From: an uncultured Saprospirales bacterium | GTDB lineage: Bacteria > Bacteroidota > Bacteroidia > Chitinophagales > Saprospiraceae | NCBI GenBank assembly: GCA_937899855.1 | Contig: CALCCH010000773.1 | Span: 1 to 37,499, forward strand | Reading direction: 5' to 3' | DNA: 37,499 nt | Part shown: piece by piece, positions 18,453-26,978 of the stretch | How the letters are laid out: every line of letters begins with the position of its first letter | Numbering within the stretch: position 1 is the stretch's first letter | Notes under the pieces: model-generated | The model's input: the letters and a program-made list of their open reading frames with translations, nothing else | Databases searched by the model: none | Told to the model about the DNA's origin: nothing | Translations under genes and position numbers: made by a program

Positions 18453-20819
18453 ATGAAAACCTTCCTCTTTAGCCTGCTCCTCGGTCTGAGCTTCAACACG
18501 GTTTGGGCCCAGCAAAACACTCCAAGCCTCCTCCCTCCTGCGATAGAGCCCTGCTGGTCCGTACCCGCGGATGCTCGCTTGCGCCAACGCCACCCCGAAC
18601 TGGGCGGGGTAGCGGATTTCGAACGTTGGTTGGCCAAGCGTCAGGTGGCGCTGGAGGAGGGAACCGCAAGGAGCGCGGCCTGTCAGGGCCTTCCCCAAAT
18701 TGGCCTCGTTTTTCACATCCTCCACGCGGGGGAGGCACCGGGCACTGGAGCCAACCTTTCCGCCGCTCAGATTCAGGCCCAATTGGACCGGGTCAATACC
18801 GCCATTGCGGGGGTCATGGAGTTCTGTCTGGCGGGAGTGCAGGAGGACGGGGACGCCATTCCAGAGTTGGGCATCAATCGGATCAATTGGACGACTCAGG
18901 GTTGGCCCAGTGACATCCTCGATATTTGCCAAGACCTCGACCTCACCGGTATGATCGACCTCAGTGTGCTCGACTCCATCATCAAACCCGCCACCCAGTG
19001 GGACCCCGAGCGCTTTCTCAACGTCTGGGTCATTCCGCTGGTCTGTACCGCCGAGGTCGTGGTAATGGGCCTGGGCCAGTTTCCCATCGCCTCTGGCCTA
19101 CCCGGTCTCGACGACAACGAGGCGCCTGGTGCCGCTAGCGATGGCATCGTCTTGCTGACCAACACCGTCGGTAGTGCCGATACTCCCAATCCCTATCCCC
19201 ACCCCAACCCGATCGTACAAGACCATCATGAGGGGGGCATCATGGTACACGAATTGGGGCATTTCTTTGGCCTACGTCACCTCTGGGGCGATGGCCCGGC
19301 GGTGGAGGGTTGCGATCATGCCGACTATTGTGAGGATACGCCCAATGCCCAGATCTTTTACTACAGTTGTGCGAGGCCCGCTTATTCCTGCGGCTCCTTC
19401 GACGCGCTCCACAATTACATGGGCTACACCCGCGATCGCTGTCGAAATAGCCTGACGCCCTGTCAAGTACTGCGGATGCAAACGGTTCTGGCCAATAGCC
19501 CCCGTCGGCGAAGCCTCTGTGGCAACGGAAGTTGCTGTGTCGAAACGGTGACCCTGCGTTTTGCGATCGAAGACCTCAACGGGATTCCGCGGAGGGACTT
19601 CTGCGAGGGCGATCCGGTGCTGATCGACGGTCGGGCCAGCCTCGCCGAAATGGATTACCGCGTGGAGGTTTACCGTCGCCCTTTGGCTGGGGGAGACGCC
19701 TACCAACTGGTGTACGATTTTGGTTGGATCGCTACGCCCTTGCCCGATCCGATCAACTTGGGGGATTGGTTAATGGCGGTGGGGCTAGCGATGAAAGGGG
19801 GCGAGGAATATCGGGTCCGGCTTTCTACCAACGCTACTTGTGGTACCATCACCAGGACCAAGCGCTTCCGTTATCACCCCAACAATCAAAATATTGTCCT
19901 TCGTACCCTAGATGCCACCGGGGAGCCCCGGAGTTCTTTCTGTCCCAATGAGGAGGTTTGGGTGGAACTGTTAGAAAACGAAGACCTCACCAGCCATCGG
20001 TACCGGGTCCTGCGCCGTTTGCCAGGCGGTAGTCAGTACGCGCCCTACCACAGTGGGAGCATCAGTAGTGGTCCGCCGAGCCCACTTCCCCTTACGGCTT
20101 GGTTGGCAGCGGTGGGACTGGCCCTGGAAGCCCCCTACGAATACGCAGTCGAGCTCGACGCTTGGGGGGATTGTTTTGGCTACGCACTGGGGAGTAGCAC
20201 CATTCAGGTCAACGACTGTTTGCCCACCTGCGCTCCTCCCGAGAACCTGCGCTGTGAAAGGGGAGAAAACGATCCGCGATTGGTTTGGAACCCGGTCAGT
20301 CAAGCGACGGCTTATGCGTTGCACCTTCGTCTTTACGACCCGGCTTGTACCTGTGGGGTGGGAGCTATGGAGGACCGTTTCCCCGTCGTAACGACTTCGC
20401 ATTACTCCCTGCCTCCCGATTTGGCCCAGGCTTGTTTTAGCTGGCGGGTAAAGACGGTTTGTGGGGTTTTGGAGGCGCCGGTGTATACAGCACTCGGGTG
20501 CTATTCTCCCGAGGCGCAATGTAACTCATGGGGGCGGGCCAGTAGCGCTCTTGATCGCTTGGTCAAGCGGGATTTGGTGGTGTATCCCAATCCCAGTAGG
20601 GGGAGCTTCCGAGTCGAGTGGCCGGGAGGGGAGGATTACCAATTGCGGGTCCTGGATTTTAGGGGGCACCTGGTGTATGCCACGCGTGGTGAGGCCATCG
20701 GTACTGGATTGCTACGCAATGGGCTGGAATTGGAAGTCGATTGGGCGAATGGTTTGTATCTCCTGCAAGTAAAGAGTGCCACCCAGACCTACGAGCAAAA
20801 AATAATGCTGGTGAGATAA
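18453..20819 (+). CDS. Secreted M43-family (pappalysin-like) metalloprotease with type IX sorting domain
   Basis: The protein is 788 aa with signal peptide MKTFLFSLLLGLSFNTVWAQ. The zinc motif HELGHFFGLRH is at residues 266-276 and the Met-turn NYMGY is near 322-325, as in M43 metzincins. Two related modules of about 105 residues follow (about 361-470 and 477-590), sharing an F-C pair, a YRV--YRR block and a W-L-A-VGLA block. A fibronectin-III-like segment comes next (about 595-695). The sorting domain (about 708-788) starts VVYPNPSRGSFRVEW. It is likely displayed on the surface or released, and processed by PorU. It lies 107 bases after the anti-sigma-like gene on the same strand. Confidence 0.9.
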   Translation: MKTFLFSLLLGLSFNTVWAQQNTPSLLPPAIEPCWSVPADARLRQRHPELGGVADFERWLAKRQVALEEGTARSAACQGLPQIGLVFHILHAGEAPGTGANLSAAQIQAQLDRVNTAIAGVMEFCLAGVQEDGDAIPELGINRINWTTQGWPSDILDICQDLDLTGMIDLSVLDSIIKPATQWDPERFLNVWVIPLVCTAEVVVMGLGQFPIASGLPGLDDNEAPGAASDGIVLLTNTVGSADTPNPYPHPNPIVQDHHEGGIMVHELGHFFGLRHLWGDGPAVEGCDHADYCEDTPNAQIFYYSCARPAYSCGSFDALHNYMGYTRDRCRNSLTPCQVLRMQTVLANSPRRRSLCGNGSCCVETVTLRFAIEDLNGIPRRDFCEGDPVLIDGRASLAEMDYRVEVYRRPLAGGDAYQLVYDFGWIATPLPDPINLGDWLMAVGLAMKGGEEYRVRLSTNATCGTITRTKRFRYHPNNQNIVLRTLDATGEPRSSFCPNEEVWVELLENEDLTSHRYRVLRRLPGGSQYAPYHSGSISSGPPSPLPLTAWLAAVGLALEAPYEYAVELDAWGDCFGYALGSSTIQVNDCLPTCAPPENLRCERGENDPRLVWNPVSQATAYALHLRLYDPACTCGVGAMEDRFPVVTTSHYSLPPDLAQACFSWRVKTVCGVLEAPVYTALGCYSPEAQCNSWGRASSALDRLVKRDLVVYPNPSRGSFRVEWPGGEDYQLRVLDFRGHLVYATRGEAIGTGLLRNGLELEVDWANGLYLLQVKSATQTYEQKIMLVR

Positions 20820-20892
20820 AACTGCTTTGGCCAAGTCCGACCGGGTTTGCCCCGGTGGGCACAGCTGCTATTAAATTGCCAAAGCTTTGGTG

Positions 20893-20921
20893 GGGACTGT
20901 CCTGGTGGCAGTCCCTTTTTT
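20893..20921 (+). terminator. Intrinsic terminator after the M43 protease gene
   Basis: GGGACTG (20893-20899) pairs with CAGTCCC (20909-20915) around a 9-base loop and is followed by TTTTTT. It lies 74 bases after the protease stop codon and probably ends that transcript. Confidence 0.85.
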
Positions 20922-21050
20922 ACAGCATTCATTCAGCGGAGATCCGACGGTCCCAAAAAGGCCAGCTCACCGCTTGCTAATGGGCGGCTTGGCAAGGCTC
21001 GTACCCCCCAAGGCGTAAAAAAACGAAGCAGGCGATTACTTTTCAAGGCT

Positions 21051-21216
21051 CCAAACGAATGATACAGTGTTGACCTTTTTCTCCCACTGACACTCTTGGA
21101 AGATGGTGATCGTCCACCAATGGATGCACTGCGCGCCACCGCGACGCGTACGGTCCGTACAGTGAATAATATCCAATGTCATTCGGAGACCAGCCTCGTG
21201 TTGGCCTCCGTTTTTT
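21051..21216 (+). ncRNA. Possible structured RNA with its own terminator (hypothetical)
   Basis: No gene is seen on the plus strand from 20820 to 21984. Within this stretch CGAATGA (21056-21062) can close with TCATTCG (21179-21185). Internal hairpins are possible at TGGTG-ATCGTC-CACCA, at CACTG (21127-21131) with CAGTG (21160-21164), at CGCG-CCAC-CGCG, and at the near-palindrome GTACGGTCCGTAC. The segment ends in a hairpin plus T-run at 21184-21216. A weak -7-like TACTTTTC lies at 21037-21044. No known RNA family is recognised, and chance pairing cannot be excluded. Confidence 0.3.
21184..21216 (+). terminator. Orphan plus-strand terminator-like hairpin
   Basis: CGGAG-A-CCA (21184-21192) pairs with TGG-C-CTCCG (21202-21210) with one mismatch, followed by TTTTTT (21211-21216). 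No plus-strand gene precedes it within about 360 bases, and the protease terminator is already at 20893. Either it ends a small RNA or it is a backup terminator. Confidence 0.6.
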
Positions 21217-21243
21217 GGTCGTCCCCAGTGTAGTGGGACCACG

Positions 21244-21819
21244 CTAAAAGATGGAGAGGAGAATAAAAATACCGATAACGACTAGGAGCAGTACGATGTA
21301 CAGGGTAAAATTGGGATTGCTGCGGTAGGTGTTGAACAAATACTCGACCGCGTCGCGCCATTCGAGGTTGCGGGCGATGTTTTCCCGGGCCATCACGAAG
21401 TATTTTCGATTGCCCTTGCGCCGCTGATCACCGTGTTTTTTGAGGATAAAAAAGTCGCGGTTCAAAAAAGCCAAGTCGTAGAGCTCGCTCTGGGCGACCG
21501 AATTGTTGACCAGTTTGTCGAGGATAAAACCATTGGTGTCGTTGAGGGCTTCCCAGCGGCCCCGGAAGAGAATATCGCCATCGATACAGAAGAGGTATTC
21601 GTTGCCCTCCCGAAACAAGTGGAGCAGCGCCTCGTGGCTGTGGTCACTGTCTTTGACTTCCAGCCAGCGGATGCGGTAGTATCCTTTTTCCTCAAATTCG
21701 TAAATGTCCTCACTCCAGGGGCGGACCAACGGTAGGATCCGATCCAGGTAATCGTCGAGGTTGTCGGCGGGGGGAAGTTCCAGACTAAAGGAGCGAGAAA
21801 ATTTATCTAATAAAGCCAT
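21244..21819 (-). CDS. Hypothetical tail-anchored protein
   Basis: The protein is 191 aa and starts with ATG at 21819 (MALLDKFSRSFSLELPPADN). It has no signal peptide. Residues 1-165 are soluble and mixed in charge, with aromatic and acidic segments such as WSEDIYEFEEKGYYRIRWLEV and EYLFCIDGDILFRGRWEAL. The C-terminus is a single hydrophobic helix, FTLYIVLLLVVIGIFILLSIF, so it is probably inserted post-translationally with the bulk in the cytoplasm. I do not recognise a family. It is divergent from the TIR gene, sharing a 165-base region, which may indicate linked regulation. Confidence 0.75.
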   Translation of the reverse strand: MALLDKFSRSFSLELPPADNLDDYLDRILPLVRPWSEDIYEFEEKGYYRIRWLEVKDSDHSHEALLHLFREGNEYLFCIDGDILFRGRWEALNDTNGFILDKLVNNSVAQSELYDLAFLNRDFFILKKHGDQRRKGNRKYFVMARENIARNLEWRDAVEYLFNTYRSNPNFTLYIVLLLVVIGIFILLSIF

Positions 21820-21918
21820 TGGCGCTTTTCTTCCACTGGTAACCCAACAAATTTAGCGGACTTAGCGGATAAAGTACATTTTTTACCGGGCTATTTTGCC
21901 CGGTGGCGCTGTTAATAT

Positions 21919-21951
21919 TTTGGAATAATGCTTAATTTAATCGCAAATTTG
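21919..21951 (+). promoter_or_regulatory. Possible promoter of the TIR gene
   Basis: TTTG (21919-21922) and CAAATTTG (21944-21951) are separated by 21 bases, close to the -33/-7 spacing of Bacteroidota promoters. The -7 box differs from TAnnTTTG at one position. The predicted start would be about 25 bases before the ATG at 21985. Confidence 0.4.
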
Positions 21952-21984
21952 TAGGCCGCGGAACCCGCCGTCGATCCACCTAGC

Positions 21985-24135
21985 ATGATTAACACGCCCG
22001 AGCACATCAATATCTTTATCGCCTATACCTCCACCGACCGGAGCTTCCTCGAGGAATTGAAGGTTCACCTCAGCGTGCTGGAGCGGCTGGGGCTAGTTGA
22101 TAAGGTATGGTACAACGGTCTGGTCGAAGTCGGCAGCGACTGGGAGGCAACGGTCCATGACGCCCTCCACCGATCCGATATCATCCTCCTACTGGTCAGT
22201 GCGGACTTTATCGCCTCCGACTTCTGCTACCACCAAGAGATGAAGCAGGCCGTCCGGCTACACGAGGAAGGCCGGGTTCGGACCATCCCCATCATCGTTC
22301 GCCCCTGTCTGTGGGAACGGGCCCCCTTTGCCGAGCTGGAGGTCCTTCCCCGCAATGGGCTTCCGATCTCCAGTAGCGACTGGGCCCACGCCGACGAGCC
22401 CTACGTCCAAATTACCCGCACCATCGAAGACATTATCCTGGATCTCAAGCAGGAGGACCGGCCCCCGGACCAGCAGAAACGCCACCTGGAGTTTCAACGT
22501 AGCCAGGAGGAAGCCGAGCATTATTTTGCGGCGGGCAAATGGCTGGAAGCCCAAGCCAAGTACCAGCAAGCCCTCCATTTTGCCCAAAGCGAAAGCGCCG
22601 TGGAGGTTGCCGCTGTCGAGCGGCGTCTGGAGCGCTGCCGCAACGAGATCTACTTCCAGCGCCACCTCGCCCGCGGTGAACAGGCCTACCGCGAGGAGCG
22701 CTTTCTCGACGCCCGCTCCGCCCTGGCCCAGGCCCTGGTCTTCAAACCCGAAGATTCCGAAGCTGCCGTACTCAAAGCGGCTACCGAGGCCGCCCTGGCC
22801 GCCGTGGCGCCGGTACGGGAGGAACCCAAGGAGGATTCCCAAGCTCCCCGATTTTTACAACTCAAAATTTTTGGGATCGAGGTATTTAAGCTGGTCATCG
22901 CCATGAGTACGGTGGGCCTGCTGCTCACCCCCCTGTTGTTGCTCCAGAAGGGCGGCACCGGCCCGGTGGCCTCGCTGGAGCAAGGCGGCATCGTATACCG
23001 CAATGCCGATCAGGAGGTGGTACTGCGGACGGATTATCTCGCCGGGCGGAACTTCTCTGAGGGCTTGGCGCCCGTACAGAATGCGGCGGGTAAATGGGGC
23101 TACATCGACGAGGCGAATGAGGTACAAATCGAATTCGACTACGATGGGGCCTGGCCCCACTCCCCACAGGAGGATCTGGCCTACGTTGCCCGGGATGGGC
23201 AGTGTGGTTTTATCGATCGGTCGGGAGAGGTACGGATTCCCCTGACCTACCTGGATGCGGCCTCCTTTAGTGAGGGCTTGGCGATGGTAAAAAAGGCGGA
23301 GGGCGACTTTGCCTTTATCGACGCGCGGGGGCGGGAGCTCATCAGCGGACTCGACAGCGTAATCACCCCGCGTTTTGAGCAGGGGGAGGCCATCGTGGTG
23401 CGGGACGGGCGGCAGCTGACCATCGACCAGCGGGGACGCTGCGTGGAAAATTGTCCGGAAGAGCGGGAGTGGAACGAGCGGCGGCGGAAAAGACGGGAGG
23501 AGGAATTGCTCCGGGCGAGTGGGAAAGTGGGGGAGACCCAGGAATGCGAACGCGCCCTGATGAAGTGGGATGAGGTCGAGCGTTTGAGTACGGAGGGAAA
23601 GACGCAAAAAGAGGTGGCCCAAAGACGGACCCGTCTACAAAAGGAACGGGACGACCAGCACCGCAACCAGTTTGATTCGCTTCGGCACGTGGCGGATGAA
23701 TCCTTTGCCGAGGGTGATTTTGCCAGTGCCCTGGAGGGCTACCGCGCTGCTGACCAGCTGCCTTATTCGGGCAAGCAGGTCCTGCGCAGACGCCTCCAAC
23801 TGAGCCAGCGCGCCCTTCGTGAGGAAGCGACCCCATCCGCAACCAGTATTTATGGGTTCCCGCATCCCGATGGCGGATGGGGCATCAAGAACGCCGCCCA
23901 CGAGGTCCTGTTGCCTCCCCAGTTTGATTCCGTCGGCGTCTTTTCCAATGGCTACCTGGCCATCCAAAAAGAGGGACAATGGGGCTTTATCAATGAAAAA
24001 GGAGAGGTGACCATCAAGCCTTTTTACGATGCAGTCGTGCGGGGATTCTCGCCCGAGGGCTTTGCCTTGGTCAAAAAAGGAGCGCGTACCCTACGGCTCA
24101 ATCGGCACGGCCGGACCGCGAAAGTCCGTCATTGA
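21985..24135 (+). CDS. TIR-domain protein with TPRs, a membrane segment and WG repeats
   Basis: The protein is 716 aa. Residues 5-150 are a TIR domain: INIFIAYTSTDRSFLEELKVH, SDIILLLVSADFIASDFC, and Glu85 in CYHQEMKQAV at the position of the catalytic Glu of TIR NADases. Residues 165-280 hold TPR-like helices (AEHYFAAGKWLEAQAKYQQAL). A hydrophobic helix follows (about 298-320, VIAMSTVGLLLTPLLLL). Then WG-type beta repeats (KWGYIDEANEVQIEFDY, GFIDRSGEVRIPLTY), a charged helical stretch, and a final WG repeat (QWGFINEKGEVTIKPFYDAV). The TIR part should be cytoplasmic and the WG part periplasmic. It could be a ligand-sensing signalling or NAD-consuming protein; activity is not shown. Confidence 0.85.
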   Translation: MINTPEHINIFIAYTSTDRSFLEELKVHLSVLERLGLVDKVWYNGLVEVGSDWEATVHDALHRSDIILLLVSADFIASDFCYHQEMKQAVRLHEEGRVRTIPIIVRPCLWERAPFAELEVLPRNGLPISSSDWAHADEPYVQITRTIEDIILDLKQEDRPPDQQKRHLEFQRSQEEAEHYFAAGKWLEAQAKYQQALHFAQSESAVEVAAVERRLERCRNEIYFQRHLARGEQAYREERFLDARSALAQALVFKPEDSEAAVLKAATEAALAAVAPVREEPKEDSQAPRFLQLKIFGIEVFKLVIAMSTVGLLLTPLLLLQKGGTGPVASLEQGGIVYRNADQEVVLRTDYLAGRNFSEGLAPVQNAAGKWGYIDEANEVQIEFDYDGAWPHSPQEDLAYVARDGQCGFIDRSGEVRIPLTYLDAASFSEGLAMVKKAEGDFAFIDARGRELISGLDSVITPRFEQGEAIVVRDGRQLTIDQRGRCVENCPEEREWNERRRKRREEELLRASGKVGETQECERALMKWDEVERLSTEGKTQKEVAQRRTRLQKERDDQHRNQFDSLRHVADESFAEGDFASALEGYRAADQLPYSGKQVLRRRLQLSQRALREEATPSATSIYGFPHPDGGWGIKNAAHEVLLPPQFDSVGVFSNGYLAIQKEGQWGFINEKGEVTIKPFYDAVVRGFSPEGFALVKKGARTLRLNRHGRTAKVRH

Positions 24136-24166
24136 CCCGACCCGATGGAGTAGGAAGTGGTAGCGG

Positions 24167-24664
24167 TTAGTGACTGACTTTTTTAGCGGGTTTTTTCTTC
24201 TTCCACTCGCTGCGCTTTTTAAAAAATTTGGGGTGTACTACCAACAAGCCAAAAGATTCGCTGCCGTCCTTTTCCTGGGTAGCGTGGTGAGCACCGTGCG
24301 CCCGTAGAATGGCCCGAGAATAGGTCGAATCCAGCTGTTTGAACCAGTTGAAGCGGCGGTGGATGTACACGTCGTGGATCAAAAAGTAGAAGAGTCCGTA
24401 GATGGAGCAACCCACCCCGATAAAAAACACCCAAAAGTGGGCGGTCGAGGATCCTACGATGTAGCAAAAGGCGGAAGGAACGGCGAATACGAGGAAAAAG
24501 AGGTCATTTTTTTCAAAAAAGCCCTCCTTGAGGTGGGGTTGGTGGTGATCTTCGTGCCAGTCCCACAAAAAACCGTGCATCACGTACTTGTGCGTAAACC
24601 AAGCCGCAAACTCCATTCCGACTACCGCAGCGAGCGTGACGAAAATATATAGCAAGATATCCAT
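24167..24664 (-). CDS. crtZ: Beta-carotene hydroxylase (CrtZ type)
   Basis: The protein is 165 aa with four hydrophobic segments. It has the di-iron histidine motifs of the fatty-acid/carotene hydroxylase family: HKYVMH, HEDHH, HDVYIHRR and HGAHH. CrtZ adds the 3-hydroxyl to beta-ionone rings, giving zeaxanthin or myxol/saproxanthin-type products. The Lys-rich C-terminus (KKRSEWKKKKPAKK) is a lineage extension. It is the last gene of a three-gene carotenoid operon, 18 bases after the cruF-like gene, and convergent with the TIR gene. Confidence 0.92.
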   Translation of the reverse strand: MDILLYIFVTLAAVVGMEFAAWFTHKYVMHGFLWDWHEDHHQPHLKEGFFEKNDLFFLVFAVPSAFCYIVGSSTAHFWVFFIGVGCSIYGLFYFLIHDVYIHRRFNWFKQLDSTYSRAILRAHGAHHATQEKDGSESFGLLVVHPKFFKKRSEWKKKKPAKKVSH

Positions 24665-24682
24665 GTATACAGTCTAGTCTTT

Positions 24683-25336
24683 TTAAGCAATAATTTGGCC
24701 TAGGGCCCAGAAAAATAAGAATTGCATAATTAACAGGCAATAGGCCACTTTGTTTTTTATCCAACCTTGTAAATAGTGGAAGACGGCGAGGAGTATCCAG
24801 GAGATGACAAACCAGGCCAGATAGTTCTGGAGGGGCACTTCCGGGGCCGTCCAGGTCCACATGTCGTAGAAAATGGCGACGGGTTCGATAAAGTAATCGA
24901 GGAGTACCATGACCGAAGCGCTGATGGCGGCCCGCAGCGGCCAGGACCACTGGGGGAGGAGGGCATTGACCGTACAGCCGATGCAGTAGGTCAGCAGGGC
25001 CCAGTTGATGCCGATCATGGGGGGCGTGCCCAGAATTTTCCAGCCCAGGACTGGCCCGTAGGCGTATTCGCCAAAAATCAGTCCCGTATTGATCCCGATG
25101 ATTTCTACGCCAAAGCCTACCGCAAAGCTCAACAACAGGACGCCCCAGGTCGCGGCGGACCACTGGGGATGATTCCACAGTACGACGCCGATGGACACCA
25201 GGAGGTTGAGGGGGGTGAGGAGGATAAAATCGGGGAAATGGCCCGATCCGATGATGAGCACCCCGGACAGGTAAAACGCCAGCAAGAGCAAGATGGAATA
25301 GGATTCCTGTCGATTGAGATCAAGCGTCACGGGCAA
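24683..25336 (-). CDS. cruF: Carotenoid 1',2'-hydratase-like membrane protein (CruF family)
   Basis: The protein is about 217 aa with six or seven membrane segments. It matches the 'carotenoid biosynthesis protein' family: conserved GFGVEIIGINTGLIFGEYAYG, GTPPMIGINWALLTY and the Asp/Glu segment LLDYFIEPVAI. CruF enzymes hydrate the open psi end of gamma-carotene-type substrates in myxol and saproxanthin synthesis. The start is uncertain: no ATG is available, so TTG at 25336 is used, and GTG at 25330 is equally possible. The gap to crtD is 9 bases. The reaction is inferred from family and neighbours. Confidence 0.78.
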   Translation of the reverse strand: MPVTLDLNRQESYSILLLLAFYLSGVLIIGSGHFPDFILLTPLNLLVSIGVVLWNHPQWSAATWGVLLLSFAVGFGVEIIGINTGLIFGEYAYGPVLGWKILGTPPMIGINWALLTYCIGCTVNALLPQWSWPLRAAISASVMVLLDYFIEPVAIFYDMWTWTAPEVPLQNYLAWFVISWILLAVFHYLQGWIKNKVAYCLLIMQFLFFWALGQIIA

Positions 25337-25345
25337 TGGTTTTTA

Positions 25346-26821
25346 TCAAAGGTTTTCGTGGATCAGTTCGTCGACGATTTTGGCCGACAAGAGGCAGAGG
25401 GGTATCCCACCACCGGGGTGTACACTCCCGCCACAAAAATACAAATGTTGAATGTTGCGCTTAAAATTGGCGTGGCGTAAAAAGGCGGCCATCCGTTTGT
25501 TCGAACTCGTGCCGTAGAGTGCTCCCAAATGCGAAGAGGTCTTGCGTTCGATGCTCCGTGGATCGAGGATTTCTTCACAAGCAATCAAGGGTCGGATATC
25601 GCGGTGGAGGATGCGGCTCACCTTGGCGATCACCTGCCGCCGCGTCCGATCGATTAGCGCATCCCAATCCTGACCCGAATGGTGGGGGACGTTGACCATG
25701 GTAAACCAGTTTTCGCAGCCCGGGGGGGCATCTTCGGCTTCGTACTTTTGGGTGATGTCTATGTAGATGGTCTGATCCTCGCTGACGCTGCCCCGTTCGA
25801 GGTGGGCAAATTCGTCGCGGTAGTCGTTGCTAAAGAAGATGTTGTGTAGGCCCAGTTGTTCAAACTGCTGCTCGATGCCCCAGTAAAAGATCAGCGCGGA
25901 GGTCGACTTGGGCTGGCGGAGCGTCCGTTCGGGCGGTGCCTGGTCGGCCAGCAGCTTTTTGTAGGTAAAAAAGACGTCCATATTGCTGATCACCCGGTCG
26001 AAGGCGTGGCGCTGCTCCCCAATTTCTAGGCCGACGGCCCGTTTGTTTTCCACCAGAATGCGGTCTACCGGGTGCTCGAAGTGGAAGCGTACCCCCCGGC
26101 GCTGCGCCAGCTCGAAGATGCTCTGGGTGATGGCGTGCATCCCGCCTTTGGGCAGGTAGGCGCCGACTTTGTGCTCGAAGTAGGGGATGATGTTGAGCAG
26201 GCCCGGTACTTTGTAGGGGTTGGAGCCATTGTAGGTGGCGAAGCGGTTGAAAAGCTGGACCAATTTGGGGTGTTGGAGTTGTTTTTCGTTCACCGCGTTC
26301 ATGCTCGTAAACAGGTCGAGCGTGGGGATGCGGATCATGGCGCGGAGCGCTTCCCAATTGGTCCAGGTACTCAGGCGGTGGAGGGATTTGTTGAGAAAAA
26401 TCTTGCCCGACAGGTCGTGTTTGCGTTCGCTCTCGGCGAGGGCTGCCTCGACCTTGGCCGCCGGCACGCCCAGTTGGGCTTCCACTTCCTGGGCAAATTC
26501 CGCAATGCCCGCGTGGGCCAGCAGTTTGGTTCCATCTTCCCAGAAATAGTGACAGACGATGGGCAGACGGCGGTACTGAAAGTGTTGTTCGGGCGCCTCG
26601 CCCGCCAGGCGGAAGAGTTCGTCGACGTAGGCGGGCATGGTGAAGAGGGAAGGACCCGCATCAAAGCGGTAGCCCTTTAGTTCGAAGGCCGACAACTTAC
26701 CCCCCGGGTAGGCATTGGCCTCAAAGACGTCCACCTCGTGTCCCCGACTGGCCAGCCGCACCGCCGTAGCCAGGCCCGCAATGCCTGCCCCAACGATTCC
26801 GATACGTTCTTTTTTGATCAA
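25346..26821 (-). CDS. crtD: CrtD/CrtI-type carotenoid desaturase, probably 1-hydroxycarotenoid 3,4-desaturase
   Basis: The protein is 491 aa. The N-terminal dinucleotide-binding motif is IGIVGAGIAGLATAVRLASRG, followed by GYRFDAGPSLFTMP. The C-terminal FAD signature is LYFCGGSVHPGGGIPLCLLSA. These define the phytoene-desaturase family. The block ALIFYWGIEQQFEQLGLHNI and co-location with cruF and crtZ favour CrtD over CrtI. CrtD would introduce the 3',4' double bond after CruF hydration. The start is TTG at 26821, because no ATG lies upstream and the Rossmann motif begins right after it. It is the first gene of the operon. Confidence 0.82.
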   Translation of the reverse strand: MIKKERIGIVGAGIAGLATAVRLASRGHEVDVFEANAYPGGKLSAFELKGYRFDAGPSLFTMPAYVDELFRLAGEAPEQHFQYRRLPIVCHYFWEDGTKLLAHAGIAEFAQEVEAQLGVPAAKVEAALAESERKHDLSGKIFLNKSLHRLSTWTNWEALRAMIRIPTLDLFTSMNAVNEKQLQHPKLVQLFNRFATYNGSNPYKVPGLLNIIPYFEHKVGAYLPKGGMHAITQSIFELAQRRGVRFHFEHPVDRILVENKRAVGLEIGEQRHAFDRVISNMDVFFTYKKLLADQAPPERTLRQPKSTSALIFYWGIEQQFEQLGLHNIFFSNDYRDEFAHLERGSVSEDQTIYIDITQKYEAEDAPPGCENWFTMVNVPHHSGQDWDALIDRTRRQVIAKVSRILHRDIRPLIACEEILDPRSIERKTSSHLGALYGTSSNKRMAAFLRHANFKRNIQHLYFCGGSVHPGGGIPLCLLSAKIVDELIHENL

Positions 26822-26978
26822 GGTCTCAACTTTTTAATTTTTTAGGACGATTTCTCCATTCCCTTGCGAAAGACAACAGCCCAAAGCAATTTTGGTTGGA
26901 TCATTTGGGCCAGAAGGCCCCCCGAAAGGCTAAAAAGTTTTGGAGTCGGCGATGGGGGAAAAGTCGATCGGGGAGACG

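Noticed and set aside
26908-26921. GGGCCAGAAGGCCC hairpin between crtD and the kinase gene
   Set aside because: The stem is only five base pairs with no T-run on either strand; too weak to call a terminator.
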